Below are positions 22,660 through 28,482 of a DNA stretch of 28,482 nt, piece after piece (position 1 is the stretch's first letter; every line of letters begins with the position of its first letter). A program made the position numbers and the translations under genes. The stretch is from a virus. Location: positions 1-28,482 of IMG/VR virus record IMGVR_UViG_3300021961_000464; one strand, written 5' to 3'. Under the pieces are notes generated by a model. That model had not been told where the DNA came from. It did no database searches and was given only the letters and a program-made list of their open reading frames with translations.

Positions 22660-22676
22660 CACAAGTCCTTAAAATG

Positions 22677-22698
22677 AGCGAGGGCCGAAGCCCCCGCT
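22677..22698 (-). terminator. Hairpin with UUCG tetraloop after the basic GG-repeat gene
   Basis: Read on the minus strand, a 9-bp stem (AGCGGGGGC pairing with GCCCTCGCT) closes a TTCG loop through a C-G pair, and is followed by CATTTT. One pair is G-U in the minus-strand RNA but would be an A-C mismatch in a plus-strand RNA, so it favours minus-strand transcription. It begins 2 bases after the stop codon of the 274-aa gene. The T run is short, so it may reduce read-through or mark an mRNA end rather than stop transcription fully. Confidence 0.75.
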
Positions 22699-22700
22699 AT

Positions 22701-23525
22701 TTAGCACGCGCCGCCGTAGGCCTTTTTCTGTACTCCGCCACCCTTTTTGAAGGTTCCGGACTGCAGGTCATTAGCCACGGGTTTCGACACCGGGTGCCGA
22801 GGCATCGCTACGGGACGTCCGCTATCGACTAGACCCCCCGTAGCATAACGCTTTCCCAACGCACCGCCTTTCTTAAAGCCCCCGGCGTTGCCTTTCTTCA
22901 CTTCGCCAGTGGTGGTGTTGGTTGGGCCGGGGTGTGACGTCGAAACATTGCCTTCGACTCCGCCACCTTTAGCGTACTTGGGACTGCCGCCGTGCTTGTA
23001 GCCGCCGGGTTTGCCCATTGCCACATCGCCAGTCTTCTTCGGGGTGTGATGCTCGCCTGAAGCAGTGTCCATCTTGGTCTTAACATAACCCTTAGCTCCC
23101 TTTTCAGAGACCGCTACGCCAATTACTCCACCCTTTTTGAACCCTGCCTGACCCATTGCCACACCGCCGGTTGCAAGACCTTTGTGAGCTTTAGAAGCAG
23201 GCATCGAGGCGTGCTTTTTGAGCTTAGCCTCGGTGCCCATCATCTTCTTCATCTCAGCGGCGTGCTCAGCTTTGCTTTCGCCGCCCTCTTTCATCATCGG
23301 GCGAGCCATCATCGCTTTGCGGCGCATAGCCATCGAAGGACGTGCCGGGGCAACCGCCGGAGGCATCCCGCCTCGGGCACCGGGCGCAGGCGCGGCCGCA
23401 AGGCCACGCATCACCCCACCGTCCATCATCTTTTTGGGCGCTTTGACCGAACCGCCTTTCTTCAGTTTCAGAATCACTGAAGGCTCGGTGGTCATCATTT
23501 TAACCATCGGTTTAAATTGGCCCAT
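22701..23525 (-). CDS. Very basic, Gly/Lys/Met/Ala-rich GG-repeat protein (274 aa)
   Basis: A low-complexity protein with recurring basic-GG signatures: LKKGGSV, FKKGGVI, YKHGGSP, YAKGGGV, FKKGGAL, YATGGLV and FKKGGGV. A longer unit appears three times, VAMGQAGFKKGG (about residue 122), VAMGKPGGYKHGG (168) and VKKGNAGGFKKGG (209). The N-terminal half is rich in Met, Pro and Arg. There is no membrane segment. Similar YAKGG and FKSGGK motifs occur at the C-terminus of the 1723-aa protein. The AAGGAG site is strong. Possible roles are binding packaged DNA or serving as a disordered glue inside the virion, both inference. It forms a two-gene unit with the lectin-like protein, between two terminator-like hairpins. 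Confidence 0.75.
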   Translation of the reverse strand: MGQFKPMVKMMTTEPSVILKLKKGGSVKAPKKMMDGGVMRGLAAAPAPGARGGMPPAVAPARPSMAMRRKAMMARPMMKEGGESKAEHAAEMKKMMGTEAKLKKHASMPASKAHKGLATGGVAMGQAGFKKGGVIGVAVSEKGAKGYVKTKMDTASGEHHTPKKTGDVAMGKPGGYKHGGSPKYAKGGGVEGNVSTSHPGPTNTTTGEVKKGNAGGFKKGGALGKRYATGGLVDSGRPVAMPRHPVSKPVANDLQSGTFKKGGGVQKKAYGGAC

Positions 23526-23527
23526 GA

Positions 23528-24211
23528 TTAGCGCTCCTTGGCTACATAGACATAGTCCACGGTCATGGTCTTGGCGACGGCTTCACCATTCTGGATCGCG
23601 ATGGTGATGGTCATGTCCTCATCGTCGGGCAGGTTGGTGGTTACCGAACTACCAGCGATTGAGCCATTCACAAAGTACTGCACCGCCGAAACTCCGTCAT
23701 AGTAAAAGCCAAGACGGATGTAGGTGTCGTCAGCCATCGTGGCCACAGCGCTCGCGGTGGTTGCCGTGTTGTTTTTCTCAACAAGGAAATTGACCGTCGC
23801 AGCACCATCAGCTTTGATGAAGAAGACGCCATCAGACACATCAAGCGGGGTCGTGTCGGTGATCTGCAGACCAATGACAACATCCGATTGCGTGGCATCA
23901 CTAACCTTGAAACGGGCCTCGAAGAACAGCGCTTTGCCAGCCTCAAAACGGAATGACTCACCCTTCTTCTGCAACGACACAAGGTCATTGTCAGCAGCGG
24001 TGTTAGTGATGAGCAGCAAGCCGCCATCACCATCAGTCAGCGCCTGGGTTGCACCTGCGTCCGTTTCTGTGACAGTCCAGTCGGCCGCCGCGTAGTAGTC
24101 GAAGTCTTCAAAGTAGGTGTGATACAGCGTGGCTGCGGGCTGGCCTAGCTCAGCAAACAGCGACTGCTCACCCACGTTGGTGACCCCATTAGGAAACCGA
24201 GTCGTAGTCAT
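23528..24211 (-). CDS. Lectin-like (concanavalin-like beta-sandwich) virion protein (227 aa)
   Basis: The N-terminus (MTTTRFPNGVTNVGEQSLFA) is one I associate with virion proteins encoded directly after the coat gene in aquatic podophages. The rest is beta-rich and resembles a concanavalin/laminin-G-like sandwich: YHTYFEDFDYYAAADWTVTE, ALFFEARFKVSDATQSDVVI, GVFFIKADGAATVNFLVEKN, YIRLGFYYDGVSAVQYFVNG and AKTMTVDYVYVAKE. It has no signal peptide. A strong AGGAG site lies 7 bases upstream of the ATG. It could be a head-surface fibre or glycan-binding decoration. Function is inferred from fold and position. Confidence 0.75.
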   Translation of the reverse strand: MTTTRFPNGVTNVGEQSLFAELGQPAATLYHTYFEDFDYYAAADWTVTETDAGATQALTDGDGGLLLITNTAADNDLVSLQKKGESFRFEAGKALFFEARFKVSDATQSDVVIGLQITDTTPLDVSDGVFFIKADGAATVNFLVEKNNTATTASAVATMADDTYIRLGFYYDGVSAVQYFVNGSIAGSSVTTNLPDDEDMTITIAIQNGEAVAKTMTVDYVYVAKER

Positions 24212-24230
24212 ACTTTAACTCCTATAAAGC

Positions 24231-24246
24231 GGGGGCCGGAGCCCCC
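24231..24246 (-). terminator. Hairpin with UCCG tetraloop after the major capsid gene
   Basis: On the minus strand, a 6-bp all-GC stem (GGGGGC pairing with GCCCCC) closes a TCCG loop through a C-G pair, the stable cUNCGg class, followed by GCTTTATAG. It lies about 8 bases after the stop of the probable coat gene and before the ribosome binding site of the next gene. With a weak T run it may act as an attenuator or mRNA-stabilising end that keeps coat mRNA in excess over downstream genes. Confidence 0.7.
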
Positions 24247-24254
24247 TGGTTTCC

Positions 24255-25172
24255 TTAGACTCCGGGCGTGCCGTACATTGCGCGCCAATCGGTGAAGCCC
24301 ACATCATAACGCTCAGTGGCCTTGTAGCGCATGGAGTCGGTTTCGAAGTCACCTTCCATGGTCTTTTCAAGGGCACGACGCATCATGAGCTTCATACCTT
24401 CGGGCGTGTCGGTCTGCACCCACCATGCGGTCGAGCTGGTCAAACGCGACAACACTGCGGCACCCTCGTCGAGCAAGCCAATCGACTTGACCGGGTTGAT
24501 GTCGTTGTTGGCTTGACCGGCACGCAGCACACTCTTGAGCAACACTTCGGCTTGGAAGATGTTGCCCGGAGCGACGACGAGCTGTCGTGGCACGAGGCGA
24601 ATCTTTTTGCCGTTGTTGTCAACCGCCTGACGCACCTGAATGAGCATCTGCTCAAGGGAGGTCTGGCTGAGGTTGGCCGCTGTGGTGAGGAGGTTGCTCA
24701 CCGTACCGTTTACGATGGGGTGCGAGGCGCTGTTAAGCGCTACACCGTCACCACCGGCATACTGCCCGCCCGTAAAGGCGTTGTTCAGCACGTTGGCGCA
24801 CAGGGTTTCTTTGGTCTCGACCAAAGACTGTGCCAGGTGACGAGCGTACACCGACCCGATGCGGATGTGGTCGCCGTCTTCGACGAGGACTTTCGTCAAC
24901 GCGAAGGCTAAACCGTACACCGAGTAGACGTAACGCTTCAGGAACAACACGCCGCCCTGCTGATAGGTTACGGGGCTGCCGTCGGGAAGCAACGGTGCCA
25001 AGCCGAAACCGTACAGGACGGGTTCCTCATGGTAATTACGGGGAATGCCGTTCTGCTCGCGGAAGACTCGCGACCACTCATCGGCACGCTGATCATAGAC
25101 TCCGTCGAAGCACTCGTTCAGGATAGGCTCAACGATGCTCCGAAAGTCCGTACTGCGCATTGGGGCTGCCAT
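24255..25172 (-). CDS. Probable major capsid protein (305 aa)
   Basis: Position (after scaffold and decoration genes), size and an excellent ribosome binding site (AAGGAGG, 8 bases from the ATG) fit the most highly expressed virion gene. The sequence resembles HK97-fold coat proteins of the Mu gpT-like group. It has an N-terminal arm (FRSIVEPILNECFDGVYDQR), an E-loop-like stretch, and helix HIRIGSVYARHLAQSLVETK followed by ETLCANVLNNAFTGG. After that come DGVALNSASHPIV, the spine-like helix LEQMLIQVRQAVDNNGKKIR, LVPRQLVVAPGN and ARRALEKTMEGDFETD-like residues near the end (FTDWRAMYGTPGV). It would assemble the icosahedral shell around the scaffold. A hairpin follows the gene. Confidence 0.85.
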   Translation of the reverse strand: MAAPMRSTDFRSIVEPILNECFDGVYDQRADEWSRVFREQNGIPRNYHEEPVLYGFGLAPLLPDGSPVTYQQGGVLFLKRYVYSVYGLAFALTKVLVEDGDHIRIGSVYARHLAQSLVETKETLCANVLNNAFTGGQYAGGDGVALNSASHPIVNGTVSNLLTTAANLSQTSLEQMLIQVRQAVDNNGKKIRLVPRQLVVAPGNIFQAEVLLKSVLRAGQANNDINPVKSIGLLDEGAAVLSRLTSSTAWWVQTDTPEGMKLMMRRALEKTMEGDFETDSMRYKATERYDVGFTDWRAMYGTPGV

Positions 25173-25186
25173 TTGTTAGCCCTCCT

Positions 25187-25801
25187 TTAAGCTACGGTAA
25201 CGGGGTAAGCCACCGCCGCACCTTCGTAAATACCAGCGTACTGGAACTCAGCGATCTGCACACGAACGATCGTGTACGAATCACCCCATGCGTTGCCCGG
25301 ATACGGTGCCAAGTCGATGACGCGCAGCGTCTTGGTAGCGTTAGCGCCAGCAGCGGTTGTACCCATAGTGGCTTGAGACAGACCAACGAGCGTCGGATCC
25401 CCTGTGGTGGGGTTGTACGGGTTGGTGATGTCAAACTCCTGGCCCAGGGCGGTTTGCGCAATCGAGCCTTCGGCTTGAATTTCGTAAACCACTTTCGGGT
25501 CGGTCCAAACGTACGCAATGAGTGAGCCGCTCTGATACCCCGTGCCCGAAGGCCAGCAGTTCGAAACGCGGCGACGCCCCGTCGTGTCTGTCCACTCGAC
25601 GCCATCAAAGACGCCGTAGATTGGATCGCCACTCGCGGCACGAACGATATACCCAGTTGTTGGGTCGAGCTTGACGGCCTGACCCTTCAAGATGTTCTGA
25701 GCATACCCCGACTGAATCACATTGGCCAGCCCCTGCGCACGATCGAGCCCCGAGGGGTGATACGCAGGCCGCAAACCAAAGGGTGCTAAGGTTGCAGACA
25801 T
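25187..25801 (-). CDS. Probable capsid decoration/cement or minor structural protein (204 aa)
   Basis: The start MSATLAPFGLRPAYHPSGLD is a signature I remember in structural proteins encoded just upstream of phage coat genes. The body is beta-rich (ILKGQAVKLDPTTGYIVRAA, PIYGVFDGVEWTDTTGRRRV, IAYVWTDPKVVYEIQAEGSI) with a C-terminal strand region (YTIVRVQIAEFQYAGIYEGA). These features suit a cement protein binding the outer capsid face. A GGAGT site precedes the ATG. The order scaffold, unknown, decoration, coat supports it. An alternative is a minor head protein. Confidence 0.75.
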   Translation of the reverse strand: MSATLAPFGLRPAYHPSGLDRAQGLANVIQSGYAQNILKGQAVKLDPTTGYIVRAASGDPIYGVFDGVEWTDTTGRRRVSNCWPSGTGYQSGSLIAYVWTDPKVVYEIQAEGSIAQTALGQEFDITNPYNPTTGDPTLVGLSQATMGTTAAGANATKTLRVIDLAPYPGNAWGDSYTIVRVQIAEFQYAGIYEGAAVAYPVTVA

Positions 25802-25819
25802 GATGTTGTAAACTCCAAA

Positions 25820-26368
25820 TTAACCCTCGAAGACCGGGGGTCGGTTGACGGATGAATTTGCCACTCGTCCGAAGCCTTCGCCTTCCGTTTTCAGGAGTTT
25901 GTGTCCTGAGCTGTCAGCGCCCTGTTGAAGTTCCTCCATACGTTCCATGATCGCTTGGGTTGCTTCCATTGGTTTTTGGTAATGAAAGTGCGTCATGACC
26001 CGCTGGTAGAGTTCAGTCGGAATCTTAAACAGCAACATTTCGTTGCACGAAATGTGACCCACATGCTCGCCCGCTTTTACGCGATAATTCTCAAACCCAG
26101 GTAACTCATCGGCTGTCACCGGAACGTACCCCAGTCGGATTCGCTTGTCAATCGTGTCGTAGCTGTTAGTGGTGGAAAGCCAGCACATGTGCCAACCCGG
26201 CAGGGCGGGCACGTTCGGCAGGGCGGTTTGCGTCCACTCGTCACTCCACATTTTGTCAATGTCCTGTGAGGCGGCGAACATAGTCTCCGGCGGAAGGCGG
26301 TCGAGGTCTTCGCTTGCGCGGCTTTCTCGGCCTCCGGCGGAGAGAGATTTCTTGAGTCTTGAATCCAT
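25820..26368 (-). CDS. Unknown head-operon protein (182 aa)
   Basis: A soluble protein with an N-terminal charged part (MDSRLKKSLSAGGRESRASE, then DLDRLPPETMFAAS), a middle with unusual Trp, Cys and Tyr (GWHMCWLSTTNSYDTIDKRI, RLGYVPVTADELPGFENYRV), KAGEHVGHISCNEMLLFKIP, and a helical C-terminal part (YQRVMTHFHYQKPMEATQAI, MERMEELQQGAD). The sequence around GYVPVTADELPGF and NEMLLFKIP looks like a conserved phage domain that I recall between scaffold and coat genes, without a known role. An AGGA site lies upstream. It is probably a head assembly or minor head protein. Confidence 0.75.
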   Translation of the reverse strand: MDSRLKKSLSAGGRESRASEDLDRLPPETMFAASQDIDKMWSDEWTQTALPNVPALPGWHMCWLSTTNSYDTIDKRIRLGYVPVTADELPGFENYRVKAGEHVGHISCNEMLLFKIPTELYQRVMTHFHYQKPMEATQAIMERMEELQQGADSSGHKLLKTEGEGFGRVANSSVNRPPVFEG

Positions 26369-26386
26369 TTGTGTGCGTCCTTTGAA

Positions 26387-27379
26387 TTAGCGTGGGTTAG
26401 CAGCAGCACGTTTGCGGGCTTCCGCCGCGTAGCGCTTGATCATGCTGTTGCGCTTGACGGGGTCGTCCCAAAAGCCGGCATCCTTCATGGCGCGTACTTG
26501 ATCGGGCTCAAGCATGAACTGCCCCTTAGGGGAGCCGCCACTATTTGATGATTCGCGACCGGTGCTAGTTTGCATATTCCGAGGCCTTGAACGCTGGTTC
26601 GGCGCATTATAGCTCAATTCATACCGATGAGGCAAGTACTTTTTTGCGCGATCATCGAGTTCATCCCAATAGTCCTGGCTCGCGGGGTTCCAGCCCTCGG
26701 CGGTGAGCTCTTCGTCGATCTGTTTGACGATGCGGGAGTCGGTGTCGCGATGCTGCGGGTCGTACCATTCGCTGCGCTTGATCCACTCGGCCGCCATCTT
26801 CTGCACTCTCGGGTCGGGCAGGGTGTTGGGCTGCTGCTTGGGGGTGGAGCTCGCCTTTTTCAGATTCTTCAAAGATTCGAGCTGCTGCCTGGACTCGTAC
26901 CACATTTCTTGCGCCTGCGCCAGGGCGTCGCCGTCTTGAGCACGGGTCGCTTCGGCAATCTTGCGTTTAGCGTACTCGAGCCGCAGCTCTTGGTCTTCGA
27001 CCGCCCGGTCCAACTTGGCGAGTTCGCCGGCGTGGGTTTTGCGCTCAACAACGCTCAACCGCTCCATCAACTCTTGATTCTGCCGCTGGAGTAGCTGCAA
27101 CCGCTGGTCTTTCTCGGCGCTGGTTTTGCGGGCTAGTTCGCGCTTGGCACGGCGGCGCTCGCGTTTAGCGTTGCGTAGCGCCTCGGTGTCGTCGTCAGCG
27201 TCGGCGTCAGCGGGATCGTCGGCGGGGCCGCCTTCAGCCTTGCTTTGCGGTGGGTCGTCATCGTCGTCGTGCTGGTCCGGGGGCGGGGCGAGGTCTTCCG
27301 GCAGCGCCACCGCGACTGAACCGTCGGGCTGTTCGGTGATCTCGATATCGGGTTCTTTTGTGTCTGTGCTCGTACTCAT
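26387..27379 (-). CDS. Probable capsid scaffolding protein (330 aa)
   Basis: The composition is that of a scaffold. An acidic, disordered N-terminus (about residues 35-67, Asp/Pro-rich) precedes a long charged coiled coil (about 65-185, with RERRRAKRELARKTSAEKDQ, LQLLQRQNQELMERLSVVER and LDRAVEDQELRLEYAKRKIA). The C-terminal part holds PRVQKMAAEWIKRSEWYDPQ and DYWDELDDRAKKYLPHRYEL, then a basic end (SMIKRYAAEARKRAAANPR) of the kind that contacts coat protein. It would guide coat assembly and leave or be degraded. The ATG overlaps the stop of the GroES-like gene (ATGA), suggesting coupled translation. No protease domain is visible. Confidence 0.8.
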   Translation of the reverse strand: MSTSTDTKEPDIEITEQPDGSVAVALPEDLAPPPDQHDDDDDPPQSKAEGGPADDPADADADDDTEALRNAKRERRRAKRELARKTSAEKDQRLQLLQRQNQELMERLSVVERKTHAGELAKLDRAVEDQELRLEYAKRKIAEATRAQDGDALAQAQEMWYESRQQLESLKNLKKASSTPKQQPNTLPDPRVQKMAAEWIKRSEWYDPQHRDTDSRIVKQIDEELTAEGWNPASQDYWDELDDRAKKYLPHRYELSYNAPNQRSRPRNMQTSTGRESSNSGGSPKGQFMLEPDQVRAMKDAGFWDDPVKRNSMIKRYAAEARKRAAANPR

Positions 27380-27816
27380 AGGAATGCCTTAGTCTCGAGG
27401 GGGTTAGTGGTGATTCGGGCAATGACCTCATGGTCATTCACGATCATAAACAACGCGGGGTCTTCAAGGTGGTCCTCACCGGGCACTTTGACCTCCCAAC
27501 GGTCGCCGCCCCACTTGGGCACACGAATAAAGTCACCCACCGCGCACCACGACCCCTCGGGCCAGGGGTTCATCGAGTCGCGATGCCGAAAGGCGAGCGG
27601 CCCCACGGCGATGACTTTGGCGACCTGGGTGTTCCACTTTTCGGTCTCTTTGGTTTCCTCAACAAGTACGATTCCTGCTTTGGTGGTCTTTTTGCGGCTG
27701 CGGCGCAACTGCACCAACAATCGCCCACCTAACGGCTGCGCACCAGGATCCACGCTCGGGAAAGCCCAAGCCATCTCAGCGTCTTGCGACGCTACTGGTT
27801 CAGTCATCATGTTCAT
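27376..27816 (-). CDS. GroES-like co-chaperonin (146 aa)
   Basis: Residues about 28-136 resemble GroES/Cpn10: PLGGRLLVQLRRSRKK, the mobile-loop region TKAGIVLVEETKETEK, VAKVIAVGPLAF, GSWCAVGDFIRVPKWGGDRW, and ALFMIVNDHEVIARI. Ile49-Val50-Leu51 align with the GroES tripeptide that binds GroEL. Phages such as T4 (Gp31) encode GroES analogues to fold their coat protein in the host chaperonin. It is longer than GroES (about 97 aa), with extra residues at the N-terminus (about 28) and in the dome region (residues 76-95). The start has a GAGGA site and overlaps the previous gene by 17 bases. Its stop overlaps the scaffold start (ATGA). It likely helps fold coat or scaffold proteins. Confidence 0.85.
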   Translation of the reverse strand: MNMMTEPVASQDAEMAWAFPSVDPGAQPLGGRLLVQLRRSRKKTTKAGIVLVEETKETEKWNTQVAKVIAVGPLAFRHRDSMNPWPEGSWCAVGDFIRVPKWGGDRWEVKVPGEDHLEDPALFMIVNDHEVIARITTNPLETKAFL

Positions 27817-27991
27817 CTTCTTCCTCTATAAAGTTCTCAATAATATCAAGGGCTTTTTGCAGCCCCATGTGTTCGCCGACCATGCGCTGGTACGCCTCCC
27901 ATGACGCAGCGTTACCCGCCGCTAAGGACTGGCCTATCTCAGCCTGACGTGCCTTATACGCGCCGATCAGCTGGCTCAGGGTTAGGGTCAC
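27800..27991 (-). CDS. Small helical phage protein (63 aa)
   Basis: A small protein predicted to be fully helical (MTLTLSQLIGAYKARQAEIG, QSLAAGNAASWEAYQRMVGE, HMGLQKALDIIENFIEEEDE), ending in an acidic tail. It starts with GTG and overlaps the stop of the 55-aa gene (GTGA). Its 3' end overlaps the GroES-like gene by 17 bases. I recall similar short helical proteins near the portal genes of aquatic phages without a known function. The dense overlaps place it in the head operon. Confidence 0.75.
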   Translation of the reverse strand: MTLTLSQLIGAYKARQAEIGQSLAAGNAASWEAYQRMVGEHMGLQKALDIIENFIEEEDEHDD

Positions 27992-28155
27992 TTGTTTTTA
28001 CGTGCTAACGGGGCGGGGGCTCCTTTTGATGAGGGTTGAGGGGCGGTGCTACCTTTAGACTTGAGACTAGTACCGTCGAGCGCCGCACCCATAGCGATGC
28101 GCTTGTGATAGGGGACGGCTTCGTTGTCTTTGAGGTTATTGGATGGTTGGGCCAC
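27988..28155 (-). CDS. Small basic phage protein downstream of the portal (55 aa)
   Basis: A GTG at 28153-28155 has a clear AGGAG ribosome binding site about 7 bases upstream. The product begins MAQPSNNLKDNEAVPYHKRI, contains AMGAALDGTSLKSKG, and ends in a Ser/Pro/Ala-rich basic tail (PSSKGAPAPLARKNK). It overlaps the end of the portal-like gene by 20 bases and ends in GTGA shared with the next gene. The central AVPYHKRIAMGAALDG stretch looks conserved but I do not know the family. It is disordered apart from that. Confidence 0.65.
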   Translation of the reverse strand: MAQPSNNLKDNEAVPYHKRIAMGAALDGTSLKSKGSTAPQPSSKGAPAPLARKNK

Positions 28156-28482
28156 GTTCAGCTCCTAGGTTACGTTGGGCTTCGTTTTGAAGCCGGATTG
28201 CAGTTTCCAACTGCTCGGTGCGCAGCCTGTCATCTTCTTGAGTCAGGCGTGCGGTTTCTATACGCTCGCGGGTCAGGTTATCCGAGGCGTTCAGCGCCAC
28301 GTCAATCTGATCACGCTCGGCGGCGCGTTGCTGTTCGGCTTGAAGCCGCGCCAGGTCAATTTGCCCCCGCTGTTGCATGTCAGCCCCTTTGAGCTGCATC
28401 TCGGCCTGATCGCGCTGGGCGCGACGTTGGGTTTCGGCCATCGCGGTCTCTTTGAGCACCAACGCCTTGGGCGGTAGCTGAG
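28136..28482 (-). CDS. C-terminal end of a probable portal protein (partial, runs off the right edge)
   Basis: The frame is open to the window edge (...QLPPKALVLKETAMAETQRR) and ends with TAA at 28136-28138. A TTG at 28462 is only an internal codon here, so the true start lies outside. The visible 115 residues form a long charged helix or coiled coil rich in Gln, Arg, Glu and Ala (DQAEMQLKGADMQQRGQIDL, ARLQAEQQRAAERDQIDVAL). The C-terminal coiled coil and the position before the scaffold match portal proteins of P22-like and related podophages, in which such a helical barrel projects into the capsid. A coiled-coil protein encoded between portal and scaffold is an alternative. Confidence 0.65.
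   Translation of the reverse strand, partial: QLPPKALVLKETAMAETQRRAQRDQAEMQLKGADMQQRGQIDLARLQAEQQRAAERDQIDVALNASDNLTRERIETARLTQEDDRLRTEQLETAIRLQNEAQRNLGAERGPTIQ

Noticed and set aside
26627-27094. 155-aa plus-strand open frame
   Set aside because: It lies opposite the scaffold coiled coil, whose biased codons leave the antisense frame open. The minus frame has the right composition, ribosome binding and overlaps.

Overview
The window is part of a tailed bacteriophage (Caudoviricetes) genome, or of a metagenomic phage contig. Every gene I can support lies on the minus strand, so transcription runs from the right edge to the left edge. Genes are packed almost without gaps, with many ATGA, GTGA, TGATG or TAATG stop/start junctions. 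The longest non-coding stretch is about 47 bases, so there is no gene-free region to describe. I see no tape-measure protein, sheath or tail tube. There are two head-tail adaptor candidates, a nozzle-like protein and very large Ala/Gly-rich proteins that look like ejection proteins. This points to short-tailed (podovirus) architecture. Several protein types here are ones I associate from memory with uncultured freshwater phages of Gram-negative hosts. The host cannot be read from the sequence. No integrase, repressor, replication, tRNA or CRISPR feature is visible.

Layout in transcription order (right to left). Head module, 28482-24255: C-terminal end of a probable portal protein, two small genes, a GroES-like co-chaperonin that keeps the GroEL-binding Ile-Val-Leu tripeptide, a scaffolding-like protein, an unknown 182-aa protein, a probable decoration protein and the probable major capsid protein. 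A hairpin with a UNCG tetraloop follows the capsid gene. Next comes a two-gene unit (a lectin-like virion protein and a very basic GG-repeat protein), closed by a second UNCG hairpin at 22677-22698.

Virion accessory and tail module, 22659-12936: small beta-rich proteins, a C1q/TNF-like protein, a small basic protein, an adaptor with a nested F5/8C (discoidin) domain, a CxxC protein, and three large receptor-binding candidates. These are an 866-aa modular fibre, a 640-aa fibre with YadA-like head repeats and a self-cleaving S74 chaperone domain, and a 602-aa protein with a duplicated beta-sandwich module. Lysis module, 12896-10998: four small membrane proteins or holin candidates and a GH24 endolysin, placed inside the structural region. 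Distal module, 10990-1: a small basic protein, a second adaptor, a beta-repeat fibre-like protein, a mosaic nozzle-like protein, a small protein, a 1723-aa protein with 22-residue repeats, a 357-aa partner, and the start of one more gene.

Together these genes would build the capsid (portal, scaffold, chaperonin cofactor, coat, decoration), close it with adaptors and nozzle, attach several alternative carbohydrate-recognition proteins, load ejection proteins, and lyse the host. The most notable features are the co-chaperonin in the head operon, the two UNCG hairpins bracketing the unit behind the coat gene, repeated domain insertion into adaptor and nozzle proteins, and the 22-residue repeat array.
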